From the NCBI RefSeq assembly GCF_003458715.1, contig NZ_QRVI01000002.1:62001-126000 (forward strand): a stretch of DNA of 64,000 bases, given 5' to 3'. Source of the stretch: Eubacterium sp. AF22-8LB (GTDB taxonomy: Bacteria; Bacillota_I; Bacilli_A; Erysipelotrichales; Erysipelotrichaceae). A model generated the notes under the pieces. The model saw only the letters and a program-made list of their open reading frames with translations, ran no database searches and had not been told where the DNA came from. The position numbers and the translations under genes were made by a program. Positions 1 through 9,284 of this stretch are shown in pieces; the first letter of the stretch is position 1; each line of letters begins with the position of its first letter.

Positions 1-40
1 TACAATGTTTTGCTTTTTGTATTAAATAGAAAGGTGTTTA

Positions 41-295
41 ATGAAAATTATTATGAATAAAAAGCCAGGAAGAGTATTATTGATATGCATAATTGTGCTT
101 GCTATTATTTGTCCTTTGCATATTTATCATGATAAGAAAAAAGTAGAAGATATAAAGTCAGGTGCAATTGTAATCCAAAATTCAGAAACACCTATTGATG
201 AATTACATCCGGAATTTGCATATTTATGGCTGTTTCCATATGGAATTGTAGAAGTGGTACTACTATCTTTGTATTATGTTCGAACAAGAGATTGA
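41..295 (+). CDS. small two-segment membrane protein
   Basis: The 84-residue product has a hydrophobic segment near residues 10-30 and a second near residues 60-80, joined by a charged stretch, so it is probably a small membrane protein. I do not recognise a family. It lies 32 bp upstream of a bacteriocin-associated membrane protein and its ABC ATPase on the same strand, so it probably shares their operon. An accessory or immunity role is an inference from position only. The ATG at 41 follows an AAAGGTG ribosome site; an in-frame ATG at 53 is an alternative. The sequence does not look like a lactococcin-972-type bacteriocin, which would be secreted without a C-terminal membrane segment. Confidence 0.6.
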   Translation: MKIIMNKKPGRVLLICIIVLAIICPLHIYHDKKKVEDIKSGAIVIQNSETPIDELHPEFAYLWLFPYGIVEVVLLSLYYVRTRD

Positions 296-327
296 TTAAC
301 TACAATTGAAAAAGTAGGGAGCAGGTT

Positions 328-2358
328 ATGAAGAAAATAATAATGGTTTTGGTTATCTTTATATCAAGTATTATTTTTTATGATAGTTATGTTGACTTGT
401 CACAGAAACAATATAATGATGTGATAAATCTGAGTAACAAGTTTGCTCAAGAAAACGATATGGAAGTTGTTCCAATTGATTTACAATTGAGTGAAGATAA
501 GCAAGAAAGAACAAAACAATTTAATCAAGTATACAGTTTTTTGCAAGAACATTCGTATCCTTGTTTTGTTGGCATAGTTTCTAAAAATATAAAAACGGAA
601 TATGTATATCTTCCAAAACAAAATAAACTACCAGTTTATACAGAAGAAAATAGAACGATTGATTTTAACAAAAATAGCGATTGTTATTTGTCTTCTTCTT
701 ATAAGGATAAAAATAGGTATGCAACGATTGATTTTATTGATCAAGATTATCATAGTGAATACAATAATGTGCATAGAATAAAGACTTTTGCGAATTATAT
801 AGAAGATTGGAATGGCAATACATTGTTTCCATTGTACTTTGTCACAAATTCCAAACAGGATTTGTTGAAGGATTTAGAGGATACGAAAATATTATCTGAA
901 TTGAAAGTGGATGGTGATATCACAACATCCGATTTTTCTACAGGAGTGATTGACTATTCGTTTTTAAAGAGAATTTTGATGTATTTAGCAATTGCGGTTT
1001 TATTATGTCTTTTATCTGATGCATTGACATCTAGAAAAGAAGTTTTTATTCGTAAGATGCAAGGTGCTACTTCATGGTTTATATATAAGAGGCTATATGG
1101 AAAATTTTATTTGTTAAGCATATTGATGTTTGTATTAACACAAGCTTTATTATATCTTCTTGTAGTTCAAAATTATAGACCTGTTACTCATGAACTTATT
1201 CAATATTTACTGCAGTCTGCTCTTCTTTTTGTGCTTTGTCTGATTGTAGTTGGATTTATAATATATGTCTTATTAAGTCAAATTCAATCGGTTGTTATAT
1301 TGAAAAAATCTCAGTTTAGATGGATTTCAATGACTCTGTTTATATTGAAATGTGTCTTTTTGATTTCAATATTTATACCATTATCGACTTCATTTAAGTA
1401 TACATCTCAAGTGGTTCAGGATGGGTATTACTTAAATAAATACAAAGAAACCTATAATAATTATCTTCGTTTAGAGGGTGTTAATATAAATATGTTTTCT
1501 TTGGGATACCAAGATGCGATGAGCCAGTTGAATGAAAAGATTCGAGAATATCCATATATATATGAAGATTTCTTAACCAAAATAAATCGTGATGAGGATG
1601 AAATAACATATCCTTATATCATTGTAAATGAGCAGTATTTAAAGGAATATGATTTATACAAGGATGGTAAGCCAGTTAAAACATTTAAACCTGGTACTCT
1701 TTATGCTCCAAAATCAGTGAATATAGATGAAAGTTATTGTTTGGCTACGGAGTGTGAGTATGATCAACTTGATGATGGTTATGTCATGCTTTCACATAGT
1801 TTAAGAGAGGATAATTGGCATGTGAAAAATCCAATTATTTATGTTGTGGATGAAAACTATGATATGAGTCAATTTGGTATTTTTATTAAGGATAAAGATA
1901 AAACCGTAAAGAAGTCCATTAATGATTTCTTGAAATCTAAGGGATTGTATCAAAATATGAATTATGCGTATGAAAATTATGATTATGGAAAAAAGACCAT
2001 GGTAATCAATAAATTGATTATAGATTCAGCTATATTACTTTTTGTATATGTGATTGTCTTATTCTTGTTCCAGTATCAATCTATATATTTATATTTTTTA
2101 GAAAATCGAAAGATGATTTCTTTAAATTGTTTGTTGGGAAAAAACATCTGGCAAAAATATCGTGATTTTATTATTGTGAATCTGTTTGTTTATCTTGTCT
2201 TGCTGTTGTGGGTGGTTCTAGTTGTAAAAAATATTTCGACAATAGGCTTGTATTTGTGGATATTCACAATTCTAATCGATTTTATGATAGCTCTAATTTT
2301 TAGAACGTATTTTGAAAGAAAGAAAGTGTTGTTATCCTTGAAAGGAGATTTGGAATGA
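328..2358 (+). CDS. bacteriocin-associated integral membrane protein (putative immunity/permease)
   Basis: This 676-residue protein has an N-terminal membrane segment, an extracellular region of about 180 residues, four membrane segments at roughly 215-355, a second large soluble region (about 360-560) and three C-terminal segments. The layout resembles FtsX/MacB-like permeases and the seven-segment immunity family found beside lactococcin-972-type bacteriocins. The downstream ABC ATPase overlaps its stop (ATGA), so the two are very likely one transporter that expels or confers immunity to a membrane-active peptide. No bacteriocin gene is visible; it may lie left of the window or be absent. 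The family assignment rests on topology and neighbour, not on a short diagnostic motif. Confidence 0.7.
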   Translation: MKKIIMVLVIFISSIIFYDSYVDLSQKQYNDVINLSNKFAQENDMEVVPIDLQLSEDKQERTKQFNQVYSFLQEHSYPCFVGIVSKNIKTEYVYLPKQNKLPVYTEENRTIDFNKNSDCYLSSSYKDKNRYATIDFIDQDYHSEYNNVHRIKTFANYIEDWNGNTLFPLYFVTNSKQDLLKDLEDTKILSELKVDGDITTSDFSTGVIDYSFLKRILMYLAIAVLLCLLSDALTSRKEVFIRKMQGATSWFIYKRLYGKFYLLSILMFVLTQALLYLLVVQNYRPVTHELIQYLLQSALLFVLCLIVVGFIIYVLLSQIQSVVILKKSQFRWISMTLFILKCVFLISIFIPLSTSFKYTSQVVQDGYYLNKYKETYNNYLRLEGVNINMFSLGYQDAMSQLNEKIREYPYIYEDFLTKINRDEDEITYPYIIVNEQYLKEYDLYKDGKPVKTFKPGTLYAPKSVNIDESYCLATECEYDQLDDGYVMLSHSLREDNWHVKNPIIYVVDENYDMSQFGIFIKDKDKTVKKSINDFLKSKGLYQNMNYAYENYDYGKKTMVINKLIIDSAILLFVYVIVLFLFQYQSIYLYFLENRKMISLNCLLGKNIWQKYRDFIIVNLFVYLVLLLWVVLVVKNISTIGLYLWIFTILIDFMIALIFRTYFERKKVLLSLKGDLE

Positions 2359-2984
2359 AGGTAGTAGTTGTTGATAAGATTCATAAACAATATCATGATC
2401 ATGTGATTTTTGATGATTTCTCAATGGAAATAGAACAAGGAAGTTTTGTCGCAATACAAGGTGCTTCAGGATCAGGAAAATCTACATTGTTAAATATGAT
2501 TGGTCTTTTGGATTCACCAGACAAAGGGAATATCGTGGTTTTTGATAAGAAAAATGTAAAACCATTTTCTAGACAGGCCAATAAATTGTTAAAGGCAAAA
2601 ATAGGATATTTATTCCAGAATTTTGCGTTGATTGATAATAAGAGCGTGTATTACAACTTGTATTTGTCTATTGATCACTTTTCATTTCCAGATAAGAAGG
2701 AAAGAATATTAAAAGCACTTGAAGATGTGGGTTTAAAAGGTTTCGAAAATAAAAAGATATGTGAATGCTCTGGTGGAGAGCAACAGAGAGTTGCCTTAGC
2801 TCGTCTTTTAATCAAACCATGTCAATTGATTTTGGCAGATGAACCAACAGGAAGTTTGGATTCAGCAAACAAAGAGGTTGTGTTTAAAATCCTAAAGAAA
2901 ATGCAGTCACAGGGAAAAACAATTGTGATAGTCAGTCACGATGAAGAGCTTGTAGAAAGAGCGGATCGTATAATAAATATCTAA
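2355..2984 (+). CDS. ABC transporter ATP-binding protein, MacB/lactococcin-972 export type
   Basis: A compact 209-residue ABC ATPase. Walker A is GASGSGKST (about residues 36-44), the signature is CSGGEQQRVALA, Walker B is LILADEPTGSLD and the switch histidine is in VSHDEE. The SLD after Walker B is typical of the LolD/MacB group, which pairs with FtsX-like permeases. It overlaps the stop of the upstream 676-residue permease by 4 bp, indicating translational coupling, and would energise it at the cytoplasmic face. An AAAGGAG ribosome site precedes the start. The family is clear; the transported substrate is not determined by sequence. Confidence 0.88.
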   Translation: MKVVVVDKIHKQYHDHVIFDDFSMEIEQGSFVAIQGASGSGKSTLLNMIGLLDSPDKGNIVVFDKKNVKPFSRQANKLLKAKIGYLFQNFALIDNKSVYYNLYLSIDHFSFPDKKERILKALEDVGLKGFENKKICECSGGEQQRVALARLLIKPCQLILADEPTGSLDSANKEVVFKILKKMQSQGKTIVIVSHDEELVERADRIINI

Positions 2985-3090
2985 AATGCACTTTAAGCAC
3001 GCGTATAAGACGCAAAAATAACTGAATGTGCTTTAAATAAAGAAACATTCAGTTCTCTAAACGTTAGTATTTTACTTGCTAAGAGAACGC

Positions 3091-3116
3091 AAAAGCCTTT
3101 ATATAAAGGCTTTTTT
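3091..3116 (+). terminator. intrinsic terminator downstream of the ABC operon
   Basis: AAAAGCCTTT, a 4-nt loop, then AAAGGCTTTTTT. The preceding 100 bp hold a further imperfect hairpin (ACTGAATGT near 3020 with ACATTCAGT near 3045), so the operon end is strongly structured. Confidence 0.85.
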
Positions 3117-3197
3117 CTTTTGCCTAATTGCTATAAAATCGTATGCGTAGGACACAAGTAGGACACATGTAGGCCACACAAAGATTTAAACTAAAAA

Positions 3198-3226
3198 CCT
3201 CGAAGAATATCACTTCGAGGCCATTT
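3198..3226. terminator. terminator at the end of the integrase remnant
   Basis: CCTCGAAG, 7-nt loop, CTTCGAGG, followed by a T-run on the + strand and preceded by an A-run, so it could act in both directions. It sits directly after the stop of the minus-strand recombinase remnant. Confidence 0.8.
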
Positions 3227-3227
3227 T

Positions 3228-3419
3228 TTATATTTTGTTGATCGTATCCAATAATATTTGATAATCCATGTGAGTATATACTTTTACAGTCAAGCTCATT
3301 GCACCTTTATGGCCAACAATCTTCTTGATTGTAGTTGGATTCACATCCGCTTTTGTCAGTAATGATATACAAGTATGTCTTGTATCATGTGGAGTGTGCT
3401 TCATGTTTAATCGTTTCAT
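3228..3419 (-). pseudogene. C-terminal remnant of a tyrosine recombinase (integrase)
   Basis: The 63-residue reading frame contains the catalytic end of a phage-type integrase: HDTRHT (HxxR box), the second histidine in VGHKG, and a tyrosine in VYTHMDYQ. Full-length integrases have about 380-400 residues, so about five sixths are missing. Upstream, the sequence switches to an unrelated AAA-ATPase start, so the gene was cut by a deletion or recombination event. It marks an old integration site of a mobile element and cannot be a functional integrase. Confidence 0.8.
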
Positions 3420-3537
3420 ACTTCTGCATCAGTATTGACTTACCCGATTTTCTGATACCGGTAATAACTTTTATATAAGGCGTATCCTTCAGATCCTTTA
3501 TTCGATTCAGGTATTCAGTTCTTTCAATGGTTTTCAT
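3420..3537 (-). pseudogene. N-terminal remnant of an AAA ATPase (DUF4143-type)
   Basis: On the minus strand an ATG at 3537 opens a frame reading MKTIERTEYLNRI..., then VITGIRKSGKS, a Walker A motif of the ATPase family that carries a C-terminal DUF4143 nuclease-like domain. After about 40 residues it runs into the integrase remnant in a different frame. A C-terminal fragment of the same family occurs at 34604-34864; whether they derive from one gene is unknown. Confidence 0.6.
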
Positions 3538-3543
3538 ATTGCC

Positions 3544-3584
3544 TCACTTTCAAAAAATGAAATTTTTTAAACTTTTGAAAGTGA
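3544..3584. promoter_or_regulatory. 12-bp perfect inverted repeat upstream of rpiR-family gene
   Basis: TCACTTTCAAAA (3544-3555) and TTTTGAAAGTGA (3573-3584) are perfect inverted arms separated by 17 nt, about 80 bp before the RpiR-family gene. It may be the operator of that regulator. It also lies just upstream of the dead ATPase start on the other strand, so ownership is uncertain. Confidence 0.45.
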
Positions 3585-3662
3585 ATAGTATGCTTTTATT
3601 AATTTTTTTCTTTATATTTTAAGAATTCTTAGATATGATTGGAATAGTTGGAGGTGTATAAC

Positions 3663-4520
3663 ATGAAATTGGAAAAAAGGATAGAACTTTGTGATTCTAT
3701 GACACCGCTAGAGTCTGAAATCGCATCTTATATTTTAAATAATAAAGATGAGATTACGAAACTAAAAATTCAAGAATTAGCTGATATACTTTTTATATCA
3801 AAATCTGCGATTCATCGTTTTGTGAAAAAGATAGGTTTTAATGGATTCAATGATTTAAAAGTGAGTATCGCAAAAGAAAATGCTGATTTATTAGAAAACA
3901 ATTCATATATCAATGTGAATTATCCATTTCAGGCAAAGGATAATCCAAGACAGATAGCTTTTAAGCTTTTAGAACTTTATGAGAAGGCTATTAAAGATAC
4001 ATTTGAATATGTTGATTTAGACCAAATCAAAGCAGTTTCACAATTAATAGATTCGGCAGATGTAATTGATGTTTATACTCATGCCCATAATTCAAATATT
4101 GCAGAAAACTTTCAAGATAAAATGTTGACTATTGGAAGAAGTGTAAACTGTCCAAGTAGCTTTTATAATCAAAGATTAACTGTATTGGCTTCGGACCAAA
4201 AACACGTAGCGATTATTCTATCTTATTCGGGAAAGGCTACATTTATATTGCCAATTGTAAAAAAATTATATGAAAAAGGTGTGAAAGTTATACAAATTGG
4301 AAAAGCAGGAAGTAATTATTATTCTCAATATGTGACATATCATTTATCTATTAGTGATTCTGAAAATAATCGAGATAGGATGTCTCAGTTTTCAAGTCAT
4401 ATAGCTATGCAATACATTATGGATGTTTTGTATGGTTGTATTTATAATGTGAGAAGAAAAAAGAATACAAAATATATTTATGATTCGATTGATTATATGG
4501 ATGATCGACCAAAGGATTAA
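3663..4520 (+). CDS. RpiR-family transcriptional regulator (HTH + SIS sugar-phosphate sensor)
   Basis: A 285-residue regulator with an N-terminal RpiR-type helix-turn-helix (ELADILFISKSAIHRFVKKIGFNGFNDLK, about residues 35-65) and a SIS domain from about 110 to 250 (VIDVYTHAHNSNIAENF, ILSYSGKATFILP), which binds a phosphosugar. The start is the ATG at 3663, since the TTG at 3648 lies within the GGAGGTG ribosome site. It stands in front of a GH4 glycosidase, mutarotase and PTS genes on the same strand, so it most likely senses the PTS-imported sugar phosphate and controls this operon. A terminator separates it from the structural genes. Confidence 0.88.
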   Translation: MKLEKRIELCDSMTPLESEIASYILNNKDEITKLKIQELADILFISKSAIHRFVKKIGFNGFNDLKVSIAKENADLLENNSYINVNYPFQAKDNPRQIAFKLLELYEKAIKDTFEYVDLDQIKAVSQLIDSADVIDVYTHAHNSNIAENFQDKMLTIGRSVNCPSSFYNQRLTVLASDQKHVAIILSYSGKATFILPIVKKLYEKGVKVIQIGKAGSNYYSQYVTYHLSISDSENNRDRMSQFSSHIAMQYIMDVLYGCIYNVRRKKNTKYIYDSIDYMDDRPKD

Positions 4521-4559
4521 AAAGATTCAAAAAGTTTCAGATTTTTTTGAATCTTTTTT
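4521..4559 (+). terminator. intrinsic terminator after rpiR-family gene
   Basis: AAAGATTCAAAAA, 8-nt loop, TTTTTGAATCTTT and a T-run, starting right after the stop codon. The GH4 operon downstream therefore needs its own promoter or readthrough. Confidence 0.85.
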
Positions 4560-4655
4560 ATTTTGTGTAGAAAAAACTATCTTCGATTCTTGGGCATATT
4601 GAATAACAACTGGATAAAAAGTAAATTAAAGCTACCAAATAGAAAAGGAGAAAAT

Positions 4656-6050
4656 ATGATGAAAAAAGGATTGAAAATTGTTACGATTGGTGGCGGAAGC
4701 AGTTATACACCTGAATTGATGGAAGGTTTCATTAAACGTTATAATGAACTTCCAATTAAGGAAATTTGGCTTGTCGATATTGAACAAGGAAAAGAAAAAG
4801 TAAATATTGATGCTAAAATGTCACAACGTATGTGGGATGCAGCAGGCTATGATGTAAAAGTGCATGTAACCTTTGATCGTAAAGAGGCATTAAAAGATGC
4901 GGATTTTGTTACAACACAATTTAGAGTGGGCTTATTGGAAGCCAGAATTAAAGATGAGAGAATTCCTTTGTCTTATGGAATGTTAGGCCAAGAAACAAAT
5001 GGAGCTGGTGGAATCTTTAAAGCGTTTAGAACTATTCCTGTAATTCTTGATATTGTAGAGGATATGAAAGAATTATGTCCAAATGCATGGTTAATTAATT
5101 TTACAAATCCAAGTGGAATGGTAACGGAAGCGGTTATTAAATACGGGAAGTGGGATCGTTGTATCGGTTTATGTAATGTTCCAACGATTGCTATGATGAA
5201 AGAGCCTATTGCATTAAATGTAGATCCAAATGAGTTGATTTATCAATTCGTAGGATTAAATCACTTTCATTGGCACAAAGTATATGATAAAGATGGAAAT
5301 GAATTAACAAGTAAAGTAATTGATGCTATGTTGGATGGAAAAGATGTTGGTCTTCCAGCAAACATCAATAACGTTCCTTTCTTTGGAGAACAAATCAGAG
5401 AAATGAATATGATTCCTTGTGGATACCATAGATATTATTATCGTCAACAAGAAATGTTAGAGCATAGTTTGATGGAATATGAAACAATTGGTACTCGTGG
5501 TCAACAAGTAAAAGAAACAGAAAATAAATTGTTTGAATTATATAAAAATCCGAATTTAGATCATAAACCAGAAGAGTTATCAAAACGTGGTGGAGCTTAT
5601 TACAGCGATGCAGCGTGTGAATGTATCAATGCGATTTACAACAATAAACAGACTCATATGGTTGTCAGCACAAAAAATAGAGGAGCAATTCCAGAATTGC
5701 CTGAAGATTCAATTGTTGAAGTAAGCTGCTATATTGGGGTAAAAGGAGCAATGCCTGTTGCTTGGGGAAAATTACCAAGTGCACAAAGAGGATGGCTTCA
5801 ATGTATGAAGGCAATGGAAGAATGTACAATCGAAGCTGCAGTTACAGGTAATTATGGATTGGCACTTGAAGCATTTACATTAAATGAATTGATTCCATCG
5901 GGAGAAAATGCAAAACGTGTTTTAGATGAATTGTTGATTGCACATAAGAATTATTTACCACAATTTAAGTCTACAATTGAAAAATTAGAAAAAGAAAATA
6001 TAACAATCAAAGATTCAGTAGTGAACGAGATTATTGCTCATGAGCGTTAA
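4656..6050 (+). CDS. 6-phospho-beta-glucosidase, glycoside hydrolase family 4
   Basis: A 464-residue GH4 enzyme, which uses NAD+ and a divalent metal to cleave phosphorylated disaccharides in the cytoplasm. The N-terminal nucleotide site is IVTIGGGSSYTPELMEG. Other family motifs are GQETNGAGGIFKAFRTIP, NFTNPSGM, the metal-site CNVP in GLCNVP, and GLNHFHWHK. In GH4, CNVP is associated with 6-phospho-beta-glucosidases and CDMP with alpha-specific enzymes, so beta is preferred. The ATG at 4656 (or 4659) follows AAAAGGAG and matches the usual family N-terminus. It is the first structural gene of the PTS operon, and its stop overlaps the mutarotase start. Confidence 0.88.
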   Translation: MMKKGLKIVTIGGGSSYTPELMEGFIKRYNELPIKEIWLVDIEQGKEKVNIDAKMSQRMWDAAGYDVKVHVTFDRKEALKDADFVTTQFRVGLLEARIKDERIPLSYGMLGQETNGAGGIFKAFRTIPVILDIVEDMKELCPNAWLINFTNPSGMVTEAVIKYGKWDRCIGLCNVPTIAMMKEPIALNVDPNELIYQFVGLNHFHWHKVYDKDGNELTSKVIDAMLDGKDVGLPANINNVPFFGEQIREMNMIPCGYHRYYYRQQEMLEHSLMEYETIGTRGQQVKETENKLFELYKNPNLDHKPEELSKRGGAYYSDAACECINAIYNNKQTHMVVSTKNRGAIPELPEDSIVEVSCYIGVKGAMPVAWGKLPSAQRGWLQCMKAMEECTIEAAVTGNYGLALEAFTLNELIPSGENAKRVLDELLIAHKNYLPQFKSTIEKLEKENITIKDSVVNEIIAHER

Positions 6051-7071
6051 AAAAGAAATATTTGGAATACATCCATCGGGCAAAGAAGTTTACAAGTTTG
6101 AAATCGTAAATAAGCAAGGTATGAAAGCCGTAATCACTAATTTTGGTGCTATTCTAATATCCTTGTTTGTTAAAGATAAAAAGGGTAATTTTCAGGATGT
6201 AGTATTGGGATATGACTCATTAGAAGAATATCTGGATAATCATCCAATGTTTGGGGCAACGGTAGGTCGCAATGTGAATCGTATATCGAATGCAAAATTT
6301 GAATTGGATGGCAAAACATATTTATTAGATAAGAATAGAGGAAACCATAATATCCATAGTGATAAAGAGCATGGGTTTCATAAAGTGATTTGGGATTATG
6401 AAATCACTGGTGACAATTCTGTATGTTTATCTTATTTCAGTTGTGATATGGAGCAAGGCTTTCCAGGCGAAGTCTATATAAAGATGACATATACATTGAC
6501 AGAGACAAATGGATTGATATTGTCATACTTTGCGACATCAAATAAAAGAACGGTTTTAAACGTTACGAATCATACATATTTTAATTTGGGAGAAAATATA
6601 TTTTCTACAGAGTTCTGTATTCATGCGAAATCATTTACGCCTGTTGATGAAGATATAATTCCAACTGGTGAAATTAGAGAAGTAAAAAATACACCAATGG
6701 ATTTAACAAAGTATTCATTTATTAAAGATAGATTAAATTCAAATTATCACCAACTACAAATTGAAAAAGGGTATGACCATAACTATGTACTTGATCATCC
6801 TCATACGGGATTTCGATTAATTGCTCAAACTAGAAATATGAAAAGTGGAATACACATGGATGTGTACTCGGATATGCCAGGAATGCAGTTTTATACATCA
6901 AATTCATTAAAAAATACAATAGGTAAAAATGGAGTTGTTTATAAAAAGTATGATGCATTTTGTATGGAACCGGATTATTTTCCAAATGCTATTAACACAA
7001 AAGGTTTTGAAAAACCAATCTTTGATTCAAATAAAAATTTTATTTCAACGACAATGTATCAGTTTTATTAG
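6040..7071 (+). CDS. aldose 1-epimerase (galactose mutarotase)
   Basis: A 343-residue mutarotase that interconverts alpha and beta anomers of free aldoses. Visible family features are GATVGRNVNRI near residue 70, the catalytic-region histidine in NVTNHTYFNLG, YDHNYVLD, and the C-terminal FCMEPDYFPNAIN with the conserved glutamate. The ATG at 6040 gives an 11-bp overlap with the upstream GH4 gene. A mutarotase in this position would process the free sugar released by the glycosidase so that kinase and downstream enzymes see the right anomer. Confidence 0.9.
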   Translation: MSVKKEIFGIHPSGKEVYKFEIVNKQGMKAVITNFGAILISLFVKDKKGNFQDVVLGYDSLEEYLDNHPMFGATVGRNVNRISNAKFELDGKTYLLDKNRGNHNIHSDKEHGFHKVIWDYEITGDNSVCLSYFSCDMEQGFPGEVYIKMTYTLTETNGLILSYFATSNKRTVLNVTNHTYFNLGENIFSTEFCIHAKSFTPVDEDIIPTGEIREVKNTPMDLTKYSFIKDRLNSNYHQLQIEKGYDHNYVLDHPHTGFRLIAQTRNMKSGIHMDVYSDMPGMQFYTSNSLKNTIGKNGVVYKKYDAFCMEPDYFPNAINTKGFEKPIFDSNKNFISTTMYQFY

Positions 7072-7085
7072 GAGGAAAATGAAAT

Positions 7086-8693
7086 ATGAATAAGTCTAAA
7101 GAGACTGGAAAGTTTTTTGCTACGATCCAGCAGGTAGGAAAGTCTTTCTTTTTACCAGTATCCGTTTTACCAATCGCAGGCCTTTTATTAGGGTTAGGTT
7201 CTTCGTTTACAAATCAAACAACGATTGAGACATATCATTTAACAGGATTATTAGGATCAGGAACTGTATTAAATGGTTTATTGACAATTATGTCTCAGGT
7301 AGGTACAGCGATTTTTGGAAATTTACCTTTGATTTTTGCATTAGCAGTTGCATTAGGTATGGCAAGAAAAGAAAAGGCAGTTGCAGTTTTATCATCTGGA
7401 ATTGCGTTTATTGTAATGCACACATCTATTAATGCGATGCTAAAGATTTCTGGTTATATTCTTCCAGATGGAAGTCAGGCAGATTTTGTTTTGCAAGGAC
7501 AATTGTCTAGTGTACTAGGAATTACATCATTAGAAATGGGTGTGTTTGGAGGAATTATTGTAGGATTAGGAGTTGCAGCATTACATAATAAGTTCTACAA
7601 ACAAGAATTGCCTATGGCATTATCATTCTTTTCAGGAGTTCGATTTGTACCAATCATCAGTACTATTGTGTATATTTTTGTAGGAATTCTTTGCTTCTTT
7701 GTATGGCCATTTGTACAAAGTGGAATCTTTACATTAGGTAATTTAGTAACAGCTTCTGGATATGCAGGAACATTTATTTTTGGATTCCTTGAACGTGCAT
7801 TGATTCCATTTGGCCTTCACCATGTATTCTATATCCCATTTTGGCAGACAGCACTTGGTGGAACGGCAACTATTGATGGAGTTGTAGTTGCAGGTGCACA
7901 AAATATCTTCTTTGCAGAATTGGCATCACCTAATACGGTACGCTTTAGCGTAGATGCATGTCGTTTTATGACTGGTAAATATTCGTTTATGATGGCAGGA
8001 TTACCAGCAGCCGCATATGCTATGTATAAATGTGCTAGACCTGAAAATAAAAAAGTAGTAGCCGGTTTATTATTTTCAGCAGGTTTAACTTCATTCTTAA
8101 CAGGTATTACAGAACCTATTGAATTTACATTCTTATTTATTGCTCCAGGACTATTTGTTTTACACTGTGGTTTAGCAGGTTTATCATTCTTGTTATGTCA
8201 TCTGTTGAATATTTGTATTGGAACAACTTTCTCATGTGGTTTGATTGATTTTACACTTTATGGATTGCTTCAAGGACCAACAAAAACAAATTGGCCAATG
8301 ATGTTAGTTTTATTTGTAATCTACGCAATTGGATACTATTTAATCTTCTCATTCTTGATTAAGAAATTTAATATTATGACCCCAGGACGTGAAGAAAATT
8401 CAACAAATATTAAGTTGTATACGAAAGAGGATTTGAAAAATAAAAATAACACGAAATCAGAATTAATTCTAGAAGGTGTAGGTGGAGTTGATAATTTAGT
8501 GGATATTGATGCTTGTGCAACTCGACTTCGCTTAACTGTTGTAGATGAAAGTTTAGTGAATGAAGAATTGTTAAAAGAATCAGGATCAAAAGGGTTAATT
8601 AAAAAGGGTAAAGGAATTCAAATCATTTATGGTCCACAGGTAACAGTTATAAAAAGTGATTTTGAAGAATATGTAGAGAAAGTGAGTCAATAA
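7086..8693 (+). CDS. PTS transporter subunit EIICB, glucose/maltose family
   Basis: A 535-residue fusion of the membrane EIIC domain (about 1-410) and the cytoplasmic EIIB domain (about 450-535). The EIIB phosphorylation site is Cys477 in DACATRLRL. The EIIC conserved loop ITEPIEFTFLFIAP is near residue 345. It imports and phosphorylates a glucoside using phosphate from EIIA. Given the neighbouring CNVP-type GH4 enzyme, the substrate is probably a beta-glucoside, although family sequence alone would also allow maltose-like sugars. Its stop codon overlaps the EIIA start by 1 nt (TAATG). Confidence 0.92.
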   Translation: MNKSKETGKFFATIQQVGKSFFLPVSVLPIAGLLLGLGSSFTNQTTIETYHLTGLLGSGTVLNGLLTIMSQVGTAIFGNLPLIFALAVALGMARKEKAVAVLSSGIAFIVMHTSINAMLKISGYILPDGSQADFVLQGQLSSVLGITSLEMGVFGGIIVGLGVAALHNKFYKQELPMALSFFSGVRFVPIISTIVYIFVGILCFFVWPFVQSGIFTLGNLVTASGYAGTFIFGFLERALIPFGLHHVFYIPFWQTALGGTATIDGVVVAGAQNIFFAELASPNTVRFSVDACRFMTGKYSFMMAGLPAAAYAMYKCARPENKKVVAGLLFSAGLTSFLTGITEPIEFTFLFIAPGLFVLHCGLAGLSFLLCHLLNICIGTTFSCGLIDFTLYGLLQGPTKTNWPMMLVLFVIYAIGYYLIFSFLIKKFNIMTPGREENSTNIKLYTKEDLKNKNNTKSELILEGVGGVDNLVDIDACATRLRLTVVDESLVNEELLKESGSKGLIKKGKGIQIIYGPQVTVIKSDFEEYVEKVSQ

Positions 8694-9160
8694 TGTTTTT
8701 TAGAAAGAAAGTTAATGAGTTAGAAATCTTTAAATGCGCGCAAGGAGATATTGTGCCTATTGAAAATGTTCCTGATTCAGTTTTTGCAGACAAATTACTA
8801 GGTGATGGAATCACAATTAATCCTAGTAATGGAGAAATTATTTCACCTATTGATGGACAAGTTGTTATGATCCAAGATAGCCTTCATGCGATTGGGATTC
8901 AATCAGATGATGGTATTGAAATATTGATTCATATTGGATTGGATACAGTCGAATTAAAAGGCGAAGGATTCGTTAAGAAAGTGAATATAAATGATAGAGT
9001 GAATAAAGGTCAGCCTATTGTATATTTCGATAAAGAAATGATTGAAGAAAAAGGCTATAATACGATTACGATGATGATAGTTGTTAATGATGAGCGTATT
9101 TCTAAATTAGAAAAAGGCGATCAATTAGATAAACCTTTAATAAAAGTTCAATATAAATAA
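8693..9160 (+). CDS. PTS EIIA component, glucose family
   Basis: A 155-residue soluble EIIA of the Crr type. The phosphorylated histidine is His80 in LIHIGLDTVEL and the assisting histidine is His65 in DSLHAIGI. SPIDGQVV near residue 52 is another family block. It relays phosphate from HPr to the EIIB domain encoded immediately upstream, with overlapping stop and start codons. A strong terminator follows, so this is the last gene of the sugar operon. Confidence 0.92.
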   Translation: MFFRKKVNELEIFKCAQGDIVPIENVPDSVFADKLLGDGITINPSNGEIISPIDGQVVMIQDSLHAIGIQSDDGIEILIHIGLDTVELKGEGFVKKVNINDRVNKGQPIVYFDKEMIEEKGYNTITMMIVVNDERISKLEKGDQLDKPLIKVQYK

Positions 9161-9164
9161 TAAA

Positions 9165-9198
9165 ACTGTAGCGATATGTGAGTCGCTACAGTCTTTTT
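9165..9198 (+). terminator. intrinsic terminator of the sugar PTS operon
   Basis: ACTGTAGCGA, 8-nt loop, TCGCTACAGT, then CTTTTT, 5 bp after the EIIA stop. Confidence 0.92.
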
Positions 9199-9284
9199 GT
9201 ATATTAAAAAACAAAATATCACAATCCATTTCGAATACTAAAAGGATTATCGAAAGTGCAATTAAACTATGAGACTGAGTCCTT

